DNA from: Lucinisca nassula | Taxonomy: Eukaryota > Mollusca > Bivalvia > Lucinida > Lucinidae | Assembly (NCBI GenBank): GCA_963580285.1 | Contig: OY757012.1 | Span: forward strand, 164,660,652-164,724,651 | DNA length: 64,000 nt | Reading direction: 5' to 3' | In this document: positions 52,940 through 62,867 of the stretch, piece after piece | Layout: each line of letters begins with the position of its first letter | Numbering within the stretch: position 1 is the first letter of the stretch | Translations under genes and position numbers: made by a program | Notes under the pieces: generated by a model | What the model saw: the letters and a program-made list of their open reading frames with translations, nothing else | Told to the model about the DNA's origin: nothing | Database searches by the model: none

Positions 52940-53183
52940 GGGGCCAGTTGTTCAAAGCATCGTTAGCTTAACGAGCTCGTTAGTGGTCATATTGTTAACT
53001 CTTCTAGCAAGTACAATATCGTAAATTTTGGTATTTTTGATGAAAAAATGTGAGCAGCTTTTGCGACCGCAAAAGCTGCTCACATTTTTTCAGCAAAAAT
53101 TTCAGCGTATTTGCCATATTTAATGATCAAAGTTTTAACGATACGTTAACTAACGACGTCGTTAGTTTTGAACAACTGGCCCC
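52940..53183. mobile_element. MITE G, simple copy
   Basis: Inverted ends GGGGCCAGTTGTTCAAAGC and TTTTGAACAACTGGCCCC. The centre is an AAAAATGTGAGCAGCTTTTG hairpin. It ends 48 bp before the next exon. Confidence 0.85.
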
Positions 53184-53231
53184 TGGACACAAAATTTAAT
53201 CTAGCATGTAACTTTTTCTTTTTGTTTTCAG

Positions 53232-53356
53232 CTGAGCAAAATATTTACTTATTAGGAGCCAAGCCAGCACAGAAAATTACAATAAAGAATTTAGAATTCG
53301 AGAAAATTGAATCATACAAACCCTTTGAGCCAAAAACAAAAGCAGAGCCATCCTGA
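53232..53356 (+). CDS. small single-pass membrane protein, exon 2
   Basis: Acceptor TTTTTGTTTTCAG (AG at 53230-53231). Two bases complete a Thr codon with exon 1, then EQNIYLLGAKPAQKITIKNL and EFEKIESYKPFEPKTKAEPS, and TGA at 53354-53356. The whole protein is 97 residues. The C-terminal half is polar and lysine-rich with repeated aromatic-proline spacing (SYKPFEPK). Phase match, good splice signals and lack of repeat sequence support a real exon. The family and function are not recognised. Confidence 0.65.
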
Positions 53357-53399
53357 TATGACAGATTTTAGTTTTTCTCTTCATATGTAAGTACATGTA

Positions 53400-53947
53400 C
53401 AGTGAAATTCCGCTATTAAGACCACCTAAAATTAAGACTAATTCTGCTTTAAAAAGCATATTTTGAAGGGTGCAGCTATTCTTTCTTCGTGTTTTCTGCA
53501 TAGAATGCCCTCTGGTCAGGGACCACCTTTGGGACTGTTCAAATGTGGTCTTAAAGACCACTTTTGACCGGCCCCGATAGCTCAGTTGGTAGAGTGTCCG
53601 CTCCGGGGAACAGGAGGTCACGGGTTCGATCCCGGGCCGCGACATACCAAAGTCGTTAAAAATGGTACTAGTTGCTCCTCGCTTGGCACTCAGATTTACG
53701 GGGTAGAGCTAGGACTGGTCGACCCAGTGTCAGGATAATGTGACTGGGTGGGGTATCATGTAATGTGTCTGGGACATGATACTTCAGTGAGGCAGCACTA
53801 TAAAAGTGAGCATTGAGCTCCCTGTCGCAACCAGACACCGTCATGATATGACTGAAAAATTGTTGAAAGCGACGTTAAACCCGAATTCACACACACACAC
53901 CACTTTTGAACAGTCCCAAAGGTGGTCTTAATATAGGAATTCTACTG
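53400..53947. mobile_element. pogo/Tigger-like MITE with nested SINE-G
   Basis: TA (53398-53399 and 53948-53949) flanks CAGTGAAATTCCGCTATTAA and its inverted partner ending GGAATTCTACTG. It matches 14611-14815 in ends and in the GTGGTCTTAA centre. Confidence 0.82.
53568..53898 (+). mobile_element. SINE-G (tRNA-derived), 11-bp target duplication
   Basis: ACCACTTTTGA at 53557-53567 and 53899-53909. The head is strongly tRNA-like (CCCGATAGCTCAGTTGGTAG, GGTCACGGGTTCGATCCCGG); the body has GACTGGGTGGGGTATCATG; the end is AAAGCGACGTTAAACCCG plus (CA)n. The duplication and tail show it is a SINE, not a tRNA gene. Confidence 0.9.
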
Positions 53948-54065
53948 TATAAATATAGTTCCAGATAACGAGGAGTAATGAAGATAATCAAGGGATAATC
54001 CCAGCCAGCAAGGAATTCCAGGCCAGCAATTGGCCTTCATAGAGTACCATAAAAAATGTAAAAGA

Positions 54066-54333
54066 TCACGAAAACACGCCTATATACGTAAGGTTGACCC
54101 CCTTGAACCCCACTTTTATATAGTAAAACTGGGGTTTCCGGAGGTATACCTTATCTCTAAAATATAGATTGTGGGTACTCGTTAGAACTGCCTCGATGAG
54201 GCGGTTCTAACGAGTGCCCACAATCTATATTTTGAGCAGAAATAAGAAAAATATTACAATTTTTCATCATAAAATTTTCATATTTTCAGCGATAAAGGTG
54301 GCAATGTATTTTTATAGGCGTGTTTTCGTAATG
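54066..54333 (+). mobile_element. MITE H, complete
   Basis: Ends CACGAAAACACGCCTATATA and TATAGGCGTGTTTTCGTAATG form inverted repeats. The stem (54170-54226) pairs ATTGTGGGTACTCGTTAGAA with its complement; the two differences are G.T-type changes. Confidence 0.85.
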
Positions 54334-54359
54334 ATTCGGACAGCTTGAGAGGTTGATGT

Positions 54360-54543
54360 AGTTCTCCTAAAATTTTATCAAATTTGTTACAAGATCCAAC
54401 AAGGAGTCCAAAAAGTGCAGATGTAATGGCAAACGGCTTAGACCCTGATCAGACTGCTCTTGATCAGACTTTAGGAGCAGTCTGATTTTGGTTTGCACTG
54501 TTTGATTAGGCCTGACTGTCCCAATAATTAGGACAATATGGCT
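54360..54543 (-). mobile_element. MITE P3
   Basis: Reverse of the P3 body (CTCCTAAAATTTTATCAAAT, CAACAAGGAGTCCAAAAAGT). The hairpin contains a partial internal duplication of GATCAGACT. Confidence 0.7.
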
Positions 54544-54545
54544 TT

Positions 54546-54850
54546 GTTTGTTTGTGTTGGAGTTTAACGACCCAGTCAACACTATTTTAGGTCATTTTGA
54601 GCTGGTCAGTTTACCTACCCACACTTTTCCTGGGCCGGCTTGTACGTAAGCAGTAAACCAGAACAGTGCACATTCTTTCGCCAGAAACTGACAACTGCCC
54701 TTCTTGAATCAGTGGAAGGGAGAGAATGACCGTAGAAAAGATTTCATGATCAATCTCCGCAAAAGAATGTTGCTGACCCTGGTAGGTATTGAACGGTGGC
54801 CTCCTGATCACCAGTCAGACGCGCATCCAACTGAGCTAACAAGGCCGTCA
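54546..54850 (-). mobile_element. SINE-C
   Basis: Reverse copy with (GTTT)n tail complement, TTTAACGACCCAGTCAACAC, GAAAGATTTCATGATCAATC-type body and head complement CAGTCAGACGCGCATCCAAC. Confidence 0.88.
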
Positions 54851-54852
54851 GG

Positions 54853-54993
54853 ATCATTATGATAGCTAGCAAGTGAGTAATAAAGCAGCTAAGTTTACTT
54901 CTTCGGTGAGAGCCAGGGACTAACATCCTATTTCAAAGGTCCTGGTGAATGAATGTCCTTTGATGTGTCATCAGTAACAGTCCTGATTCTGAT
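54853..54993 (+). mobile_element. CR1-like LINE 3' tail
   Basis: GAGAGCCAGGGACTAACATC, AAAGGTCCTGGTGAATGAAT and CAGTAACAGTCCTGATTCTG match the 3'UTR and end of the intact LINE. Confidence 0.8.
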
Positions 54994-55007
54994 ACAATAT
55001 AGTGGCC

Positions 55008-55300
55008 CCTGCCTATCTGGGCTTGAAGAAATAGATGGGCTGCATGATGCTTCCACGCAGAGCTGAAACCGACCGCACACGAGTACTGGTAAACGGCATA
55101 GAGGATCTAAGCCTGCCCAGGCAAAGTGGTGTGAGTCGGACCGACCATGTTTATAAACCATTTTGGTTTCATTGGGCAGCAGGGCTAGAGATGTCATTTC
55201 ATCTCAATGTCGGGTAAAAGTCCCACAAAATTGGAAGAAACGTCTCCAAAATGACCTATACAGTGTTGATGGGGATATTAAACCTAAAATCAAACAAAGA
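55008..55300 (+). mobile_element. SINE-B
   Basis: Full-length copy: CCCCTGCCTATCTGGGCTTG head to GTTGATGGGGATATTAAACC tail. No clear duplication. Confidence 0.88.
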
Positions 55301-55518
55301 TACAACATAGTAAAATAGTATCAATGTATGGTACATAGAAAAATGACCATATACATGTATGGGTATTTATTCATATATTCTGTATATTTTTAGGATCCAC
55401 CGTAAAACTGTTACATCTTAAACAATGTTATAATGAACAGTGTTATAAAGAGGTTTATTTGTTTATTCAGTTGACATCAACATTGGTATCTATGCTGTGT
55501 TTTAAGAGGCTCATACCG

Positions 55519-55725
55519 TAATGATCCTAAGTATTGGGACAGACAGGCCTAAGCAAACAGTGAAGTCCCAGATCAGACTGCTCCTGAAGGAGCAGTCTGA
55601 TCAGGGTCTACACTGTTTGCCATTCTGTCTGCACATTTTGGACTCCTTGCTGGATTGTGAAACAAATTTGTTATAGTTTTAGGAAAATTTGCAGCCAGTC
55701 CTCAAGATGTGAATTTTACGGTAAG
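55519..55725 (+). mobile_element. MITE P3 with a near-perfect hairpin
   Basis: GTAATGATCCTAAGTATTGG start. Arms 55554-55586 and 55587-55619 pair with A55570 opposite A55603 as the main mismatch. It ends near GATGTGAATTTTACGG. Confidence 0.8.
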
Positions 55726-55808
55726 TAGAATGAAGGCCCCTTCAGTGAAAGGCAACTCTGCCAGAATTATTTTGATCTTGTCTGTAGTTTTCCTCTTAAA
55801 AGGAAACA

Positions 55809-56045
55809 GGCCTCCGTGGCTAGTGGATAAGAGGGCTGACTCTTAATCACTAGGTCTCTCACCGCTGTGGTTCGAGCCTCACTTGGTTACACATGAGACG
55901 CCAAGTTCTGGAACGGAAGGTCAGGTGGTTTTTCTCCAGGTACTCCCCTGTTTTCACCCAGCTGATTAAGGATAGGCTTGAAATAAGTGAAATAATCTGG
56001 AAATGGTCATAAAACCAAAACCCCCCCAAAAAAACAAACCCAAAA
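55809..56045 (+). mobile_element. SINE-E
   Basis: GGCCTCCGTGGCTAGTGGAT head, GTGGTTCGAGCCTCAC B-box, ATGGTCATAAAACC and an A-rich tail. Confidence 0.88.
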
Positions 56046-56573
56046 TGCTCTTTAAAGGAAAGCATGTTCATAGTTAAAGTAACAATCATACATTTTATTA
56101 TAGCCAAACAAAAATGTATAGACTGTATAGAAAAATGACCAATAACTATTTTGGTTCATTTTTCTATATAATCTATACATCTTTTTGGATCCATATTCAA
56201 ACCATGTTATATCCCAAACTGTGTAACAAAGAACACGGTTATATAGGGGTTTTAAACAGCAGAAAATACATGTCAGGTGTATTCAGTCATTAATGTGGTT
56301 CATACCAAATACATCTTTTGGATAGAGGAACAGGTAATTGAGTTTTTGTGAGAGTTTCTCCCCATTTCTTCAATATCTTTAGGCTTTGTCTTAGTTGCAG
56401 AAAAATTCTGCCAAGTGGAATATTTTAGTAGAAACGGTTATTCTAGATCATTAGGATAACAATAATAGTGCATGCATAGTGTGACATAGTGCATTTTTAC
56501 ATATCTCCAAAACAGTTATTTTCTTATGATAAATTGTGGTAGTGTTCTTAGTAGTACTCCAAATACAGTAGAA
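56046..56573. other. no gene; decayed palindromic repeat
   Basis: 56105-56180 has GTATAGAAAAATGACC with inverted GGTTCATTTTTCTATATA, followed by CATGTTATATCCCAAACTGT, a repeat also met at 33960-34095 and 55330-55450. The rest is unassigned. Confidence 0.45.
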
Positions 56574-56575
56574 CT

Positions 56576-56911
56576 TCGATGGCTCGAACACCGATGGCTC
56601 GTTTACCATGGATGCGTCGAACCCATTCTTGAGCCCCTAGCGAAATCCTCTACATAAGAAATAGTGGGGGATAATTAAGGAGATTTTAGTCTTTTATCTT
56701 GCAAATGTATGCTGTGTGTACTCATTAGAATCGCCTCGATGAGGCGATTCTAATGAGTACACACGGCATTCATTTTCATTATAGAACGCCGAAAAGATGT
56801 CTAAAAGTACCTTGTTATGCCTCCTGAGGGTAACCTCAGTGGCTCGAACTACTCCAGTCTCGAACAGATTTTCGAGGTCCCAAAGGTGTTCGAGCCATTA
56901 AAGTTCGACTG
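56576..56911. mobile_element. pogo-like MITE carrying an H-type hairpin
   Basis: TA (56574-56575, 56912-56913) flanks CAGTAGAACTTCGATGGCTC and its inverted partner CATTAAAGTTCGACTG. The centre (56708-56764) is GTGTACTCATTAGAATCGCC with its complement, the same hairpin type as MITE H although the ends are unrelated. Confidence 0.82.
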
Positions 56912-56954
56912 TATAGAGATTGAAAGCTTACACAGTTAAAATGTAATTTTCGCC

Positions 56955-57085
56955 TTTTGTTTGTTTCTTTGAGTTGAGGTTTAACATCCTCGTCAACACT
57001 GTTAAGATCATTTCGGAGATGTTGCTTCCAATTTTGTGGGACTTTTACCCGACATTGAGATGAATTGACATCTCAAGCCTGGTTT
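56955..57085 (-). mobile_element. SINE-B tail
   Basis: Reverse tail GAGGTTTAACATCCTCGTCA and TGTGGGACTTTTACCCGACA. It is truncated before the CCGCTTAG region. Confidence 0.8.
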
Positions 57086-57124
57086 TCCATTACTCACAAG
57101 TGGTCAGTTTCAGCACTGCAAGCC

Positions 57125-57380
57125 CCGATGAATTTCTGCCATTAATCATACAATTATGGTAGGGATCTTTAACCTGCACAGGGGACGACTCTGTCTGCAT
57201 TGTATACTAAGGGGGCCTGAAGGACACCACCTTGTATATACGATATCCATACCTCCATCATGATGCCAATGGAGCATGTACAGACACAAAAATTTGTTTC
57301 ACCGCTTGTCTGGGATTGAACCTAGGATCTGAATCATCAGATGGAAAAGCATTACCCACTGAGCTACCATGTTCCACCCA
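57125..57380 (-). mobile_element. SINE-D, diverged
   Basis: GGTAGGGATCTTTAACCTGC, TGATGCCAATGGAGCATGTA and a B-box complement GGGATTGAACCTAGG; it ends ACTGAGCTACCATGTTCC. Confidence 0.75.
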
Positions 57381-57422
57381 GCACCCACTGAGCAGTGTTC
57401 GTATACCAGACTGCATAGTTAG

Positions 57423-57812
57423 GGCTGGCTAATCGGAGCTGAAAAGATAATCGATTATCAGTCATGTCATTGCGATCGATAATCAATTAGTAATCGCTAA
57501 GGTTTTTGTCATTATTTTGCCTGTTTGGATTTCTGTCTGAGCATGACTCTTACCATATGTTGCACTTTACCATATGTATATTTGAATAGACAGGTCTGAG
57601 CAAACAGTGTAGACCCAGATGAGACGCCGCATAATGCGGCGTCTCATCAGGGTCTGCACTGTTTGCCACTCATCCAGCTATTTAAGGCATAACTTTGGGT
57701 AGTAAATTGTACCTATCAAGTAATCGATTAAAAGCAAATCAGAAATGATTATCATTTTTGTGGAATTTATCGATCGATTAATCGATTATACGATTAATCG
57801 TGGCAGCCTTAA
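57423..57812. mobile_element. hAT-like MITE with a GATGAG-type hairpin
   Basis: Ends TAGGGCTGGCTAATCG and CGTGGCAGCCTTA with ATCGATTAATCG-rich subterminal repeats, a pattern common in hAT MITEs. The core 57601-57665 is AAACAGTGTAGACCCAGATG with its complement; A57617 opposes A57649. Confidence 0.7.
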
Positions 57813-57954
57813 TACTGGTAGATATAAGAAACAATGTATCCAGATATTGTGTAGGAAAGAAAAAATACTACAAAAAAGGTCATTTTTTCGTTGCGCCTGC
57901 TTTTATGCAACATAGCTTTTAGTTGAATTCTTGTTTTTCTGCACATACATCATA

Positions 57955-58181
57955 TTAACCCATTTTGTACCGGAAACCCCAAAACAGGTAATTGGCAAAC
58001 AATGCAGGTCCAGATCAGGTGCCACAGAATGTGACGTCTGATCAGGGCCTACACTGTTCGCGAAAAGTTCAGCCATTTTCCGATTTAATTTTGAAGAAGA
58101 CCGTCAATCTGACACCCCTAAATTTCGAAATGGACTCCTGCTATATTTAGAGGAAGTTCCATTTGGTGCAAAAAGGGTTAA
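57955..58181 (-). mobile_element. MITE T1
   Basis: TTAA at 57955-57958 and 58178-58181; termini CCCATTTTGTACC and GGTGCAAAAAGGG. Confidence 0.85.
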
Positions 58182-58204
58182 AAAGTTTGTGGAATGAATA
58201 CTGT

Positions 58205-58500
58205 TGTTAACCCCACATTTTATTAGAAAAAGTTGGGTTTACAGAGGTATTTTCTTGCCCCCAAACAGATTGTGGGTGCTCATTAGAACCTCACAGCTAT
58301 GTTTTGAGCAGAAATGTGGGTACTCACTAGAGCCTTACAGCTATGTTTTGAGCAGAAATGTGGGTACGCATTAGAGCCTCACAACTATGTTTTGAGCAGA
58401 AATGAGGAAAAATCTAAAACTTTTCTTTAAAAAATGCTAGTTCTATAGTTCTATAGATATTAAAGATGTGATTATACCACATAGGGTGTGATTGTCAGGA
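58205..58500 (+). mobile_element. MITE H2 with tripled arm
   Basis: Instead of a hairpin, a ~45-bp unit (GTGGGTACTCACTAGAGCC, then TATGTTTTGAGCAGAAAT) is repeated three times (58270-58400). The flanks match H2. Confidence 0.65.
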
Positions 58501-58561
58501 TCTAATCTGTAGAATTCTGCTGCTTCTGTTTGTCCTATTTCCTTAGCTAAGATAAAGCTAA

Positions 58562-58710
58562 TTAACCCTTATCCTGGAGAAGCCATCTGATCAGGATCTA
58601 CACTGTTTGCTATCCAGTTAGCAAATTTGAATGAATAAATTACATCAAGTAATTTGATTGGTTGAAAATGTAACTGGGCATGGCTGAATTAATTTATGCA
58701 GGGGGATAAG
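58562..58710 (-). mobile_element. MITE T2, half hairpin
   Basis: TTAA-CCCTTATCCTGGAG then GAAGCCATCTGATCAGGATC: one terminus and one arm fused, the other arm deleted. Right end AGGGGGATAAG. Confidence 0.75.
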
Positions 58711-59269
58711 CCTGCTTTGGAAACATTTAGAAAGAAAGTGGAACTTCTTTAAACAGAAGAGGGAAAATTCTTCTTTGACTCAATAAATGGATTGTGTGAG
58801 TTCATTTATTTTTTGACAACTTATCATAATATCTTGGTTCATTCTCAATCTTCTGTTTCAAATCGTGGGTAGCAGGTAGTGATTTTGTATCTGGGTAGTC
58901 AGCTTATCTGACCCAGACTCAGGTACCTGGGTACTCATCCAAGCCCTTATAGCATGATTCATCAGATTGTGATGCTTATTGGATTAACTAAATATTCTTT
59001 CCATTCTTTTGAATACAAGAGGGCCTACAATTCATGCCATTCGCTTTTCTTACCTGTAAAAAGGCCCCTCTGAAGAGAGGTCTTAGAGAAAAGATTTGCC
59101 AGTGGCCTGAGAAGCAAATTCATACTGTCTATGCCCTTCTGTTTTGGGAGACAAAACTATTTTTACTTGTAAACCATGAAGTCTGTTCTGCTCATAATGG
59201 GTTCATATGTTAGTTTTCACCAGTCCAGTTTGATCAGTCCCAGTTTTTGAGCATGTATTGAAGTCATTC
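58711..59269. other. no gene; MITE F fragment
   Basis: 59040-59165 keeps AAAGGCCCCTCTGAAGAG and GGGAGACAAAACTATTTTTA, resembling F. Nothing else is recognised. Confidence 0.4.
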
Positions 59270-59498
59270 TTAACCCATTTTGTACCAGAAACCCCAAAGC
59301 GGGTACCCTGGCAAACAGTGCAGGCCCAGATCAGACCCCGCAGAATGCGGCATCTGATCAGGGCCTCCACTGTTTGCTAAACATTCAGTCATTTTCCAAA
59401 TAAATTTTGATGAAAGCACAACCAGACACCGCTTAATTTTGAAATTAACTCCTGCTTTATATAAGGAGGAAGATTCCATTTGGTTCAAAAAGGGTTAA
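59270..59498 (-). mobile_element. MITE T1
   Basis: TTAA at 59270-59273 and 59495-59498. The stem has GACCCCGC/GCGGCATC, the G-C version of one covarying pair with decay beside it. Confidence 0.85.
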
Positions 59499-59513
59499 TG
59501 TATATTCAAGCAA

Positions 59514-59800
59514 TTATTTGTTTGATTTGAGGTTTAACGTCCCCGTCAACACTGTAAAGGTCATTTTGGAGACGTGACTTCCAATTTTGTGGGACTTTTA
59601 CCCGACATTGAGATGAAATGACATCTCAAGCCCTGTCGCCCAATGAAATCAGTAGGGTTTATAAGCCTCGCACCGCGGTTCCTGGACAGGCTTAGATCCT
59701 CTAAGCGGTTTACTAGTTCTAGTTTGCAGGCTGGATTCAGCTCTGCGTGGAAGCATCATGCAGCCCATATATTTCTTCAAGCCCCTATGGGCGGGGGCTG
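59514..59800 (-). mobile_element. SINE-B
   Basis: Complete reverse copy, from TTTAACGTCCCCGTCAACAC to AAGCCCCTATGGGCGGGGGC. ATATTCAAGCAAT is seen on both sides (about 59501 and 59802), a likely target duplication. Confidence 0.9.
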
Positions 59801-59967
59801 ATATTCAAGCAATAGTGTAATAATCCTCTTCCCTAGAATTGGAGACTTTCAAATATTTCTTCGTGTTTTGCAGGAATGAGGAGTGTGTTAGATGATATCC
59901 AATGAAGACTACGATGCTGATCCACCAGTTACTGAATAAACTAAGCTGTGATGCTATTGGACTTGTA

Positions 59968-60160
59968 GATATTACGAAAACACGCTTATACAATTACATT
60001 GTAAACTTAACCGCCAAAAAAACGAAAATTTTAAGATGAAAAACTGTGATATTTTTCTTATTTCTATATTTTAGAGCAGAAATAAGAAAAATAATGTATA
60101 CCTCAGTTTTACTGTATAAAAGTGGGGTTCAAAATTATATAGGCTTGTTTTCATGATGAG
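59968..60160 (-). mobile_element. MITE H, hairpin deleted
   Basis: ATTACGAAAACACGCTTATA at the left and TATAGGCTTGTTTTCATGAT at the right. Only ATATTTTAGAGCAGAAATAA remains of the centre. Confidence 0.8.
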
Positions 60161-60163
60161 GGT

Positions 60164-60630
60164 TCAGTTATTTAAAGCATTTATCTGAACTAGCTCATTA
60201 CTGGTTAAAATGGAAACTGTTCAAGTTGATGCAGTGTCTAAACAGTGGTATTTTTGCTGATAAAATATCAGTACCAGTAGCATTTGCATTTGCAAAAGCT
60301 ACTCACATTTTTTTCAGCAAAAATAGTAGAATATATGCCATTATTTGATCACACCACAAAAACATGCCTATATAATTCTGAGCCACTTGAAACCCACTTG
60401 TACATGTATAGTAAAACTGGGGTTTACAGGGTTATACATTATTTTTCTTATTTCTGCTCTAAAATATCTATATTTTGAGCGAAAATAAGAAAAAATCACA
60501 ATTTTTCATCTGAAACTATTCGTTTTTCAGCATTAAATTTACATTGTATTTGTTTAGGCATGTTTTGGTAATGAGTTTTAACGATACACTAACTAATGAC
60601 ATTGTTAGTTTTTGATAACTGGGCCCTGGT
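60164..60630. mobile_element. MITE G with nested H
   Basis: GGGTTCAGTTATTTAAAGC and the inverted GTTTTTGATAACTGGGCCC. The H copy at 60352-60573 is inside its right half. Confidence 0.7.
60352..60573 (+). mobile_element. MITE H nested in G, hairpin reduced
   Basis: CACAAAAACATGCCTATATA and TAGGCATGTTTTGGTAATG ends; the centre keeps only TAAAATATCTATATTTTGAG. Confidence 0.8.
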
Positions 60631-61007
60631 TGCAAGATTGTAAAAGACTCAACAGACATGTTATTTGTAACGATACTGCTCATAGTTATTATCCCCTCGG
60701 TAACAACAGATTCCTGAGATCAAGGTCAAATTCGCTGTGGCTATTTTTAGCTTGTCTGTTGTTGTTTTTTTTTGAAGAAATTCGAGCTATTGTCGTCACT
60801 CTGGCATCTGCGTTGGTGTTCCAAAAAAACTTAACCTTGGTTGTAACTTCAGAAATATTTGATTTAGCCTCATGGAACTTCATACACTTACTCAGCATTA
60901 CAAGAGCTACAATCTGACTAAGGGCCATAACTGTATTGTTAATTTTGGCTGAATAATCTCCCCTTTTCTATTTTTTATTTCTGAAACACATTTTTGTCGC
61001 ACCTGCT
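60631..61007. other. no recognised gene
   Basis: Contains GGTTGTAACTTCAGAAATAT and AACTTCATACACTTACTCAG, resembling one unit of a bivalve tandem block. No exon. Confidence 0.4.
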
Positions 61008-61288
61008 TGTATCGCCCATAGGGGCTTGAAGAAATATATGGGCTGCTTCCACGCAGAGCTGAATCCGGCCCACACACTAGTACATGTACTGGTAAACCGC
61101 TTAGAGGATCTAAGCCTGTCCAGGAACCGTGGTGCGAGGCGGACTGTCCATGCTAATGCTTGGGCGACAGGACTTGAGATGTCAATTCATCTCAATGTCG
61201 GGTAAAAGTCCCACAAAATTGGAAGGAACGTCTCCAAAATGACCCTTACAGTGTTGACGGGGACATTAAACCTAAAATCAAACAAACA
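61008..61288 (+). mobile_element. SINE-B
   Basis: ATCGCCCATAGGGGCTTGAA head to GTTGACGGGGACATTAAACC tail, with small internal deletions. Confidence 0.87.
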
Positions 61289-61309
61289 AAACCTTTCAGG
61301 GTGCAATAT

Positions 61310-62385
61310 AGGCATCAGCTTTTCCGTCCGTTCATCCGTGCATCCGTTCTTGCATCTGACCGTCCGTCCATTCCTCTGTCTGTCTGTTAACATTTACGTC
61401 GAAGTTCAACATTTACGTCAAAGTTTTTATTTAAGTCAACTACAAACCTCATCTGCCATCAAACCTTATATGAAACATCTCCCTGGCCTTCTGACTCTGT
61501 AGACACCTTGACCTGGTGACTTTGACCTATATTTTGCGCTCGAGTGACTGACTATTATGTCCAAGTTTGACATTTATGTCAAAGGTTGTATTGTAATCAA
61601 CTACAAGACTTAACAACCAACCAGCCTTTCATGAAACTTCTGCATGAGATCCTGACTAGGCAGCGCTTTGAGTGGTGACCTTGACCTCTATTTTACGTCA
61701 ATGTTCCAGATCTCTTCAAATAAAAGGTCTACAACCATCAAATCTTGCATAGTGCTTCTCCTAGATGTACTGACTCTGGAGGAACCTTGACCCGTTGAAG
61801 TTCCAGATCTTCTCAAATAAAAGGCCCATAACCATCAAATATTGCATGGTGCTTCTCCTAGATGTACTGACACTGCAGGTACCTTGACCCGGTGACCTTG
61901 ACCTATATTTTACGCTCCAGTGACTTTGACACAATTTACATCGATGTTCCAGATCTCCTCAAATTAAAGGCCTATGACCATCCAATCATGCATAATGCTT
62001 CTCCTAGATGTACTTACATTTACTCTGCAGGTACCTTGACCTGTTGACCTTGACCTATATTTTACGCTCCAGTGACTGACATATTTTACGTCGAAGTTCC
62101 AGATCTCCTCAAATAAAAGGCCTACAACCATCAAATCTTGCATAATGCTACTCCTAGTTGTACTGACTCTGCAGGTACCTTGACCTGATGACCTTGTCCT
62201 ATATTTTACACTCCAGTGACTTTGACACAATTTACGTCAATGTTCCAGATCTTCTCAAATAAAATTCCTGCAACCACCAAATCTTGCATAGTGCTTCTCC
62301 GAGATGTACTGACTGTGCAAGTACCTTGACTTGGTTACCTTGACCTATTTTTGCACTCCATTGACTTTTACACATTTTAGGTTGA
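61310..62385. repeat. tandem repeat, ~147-bp unit, about 6 copies, with leader
   Basis: After a TCCGTCCG-rich leader (about 61322-61380), units repeat TTCCAGATCTCCTCAAATAA, CAACCATCAAATCTTGCATA, GCTTCTCCTAGATGTACTGA and ACCTTGACCTATATTTTACG. Confidence 0.88.
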
Positions 62386-62396
62386 TATTCTAGGCC

Positions 62397-62557
62397 ACAG
62401 AAGCCTCCGTGGTGTAGTGGTTACTATACTCACCATGTAAACCAGGCATCGCAGGATCGATCCCTGGCTTCTCCAAACTTTCGGATGAGTCTTTAAACCG
62501 AGGTCCTGTCTCCGTATGACCTTAGCTGTTGGTGGGAAGTAAAACTCAAACACTCGC
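62397..62557 (+). mobile_element. SINE-A, 10-bp target duplication
   Basis: ATTCTAGGCC at 62387-62396 and 62558-62567, inside the last tandem unit. All SINE-A parts are present. Confidence 0.92.
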
Positions 62558-62636
62558 ATTCTAGGCCTATCTGTCACATTGGATCATTACGGCAATTATT
62601 TTTATAAATTATTTCAAAAACGACTGATCGAACCGG

Positions 62637-62750
62637 TTTGCAAACAATGCAAGCATTGATCAGATGTCACATTCTTATGGCATCTGATTTGGGCCTGCTC
62701 CATTTACCAGTGTCTCATGTGGGGGATTCTCAAATTAAATTATACAAAGT
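62637..62750 (+). mobile_element. T1-like hairpin remnant
   Basis: GCAAACAATGCAAGCATTGA...GGCATCTGATTTGGGCCTGC keeps the T1 stem order; the termini are lost. Confidence 0.5.
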
Positions 62751-62867
62751 TAATGCTATACAGTACTTGGGTAATTTGTCCCATCATTTGAATACCTTTT
62801 CTTTGTTATGAATAAGCCAGCCTATGAGAAACATGATTACTGAAAGCATGTACATACACAGTAAAGT

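Noticed and set aside
53568..53640. tRNA gene call for the tRNA-like head
   Set aside because: An 11-bp target duplication, a 3' body and a tail show it is the 5' part of a SINE; the same reasoning applies to the heads of SINE-A, C, D and E.
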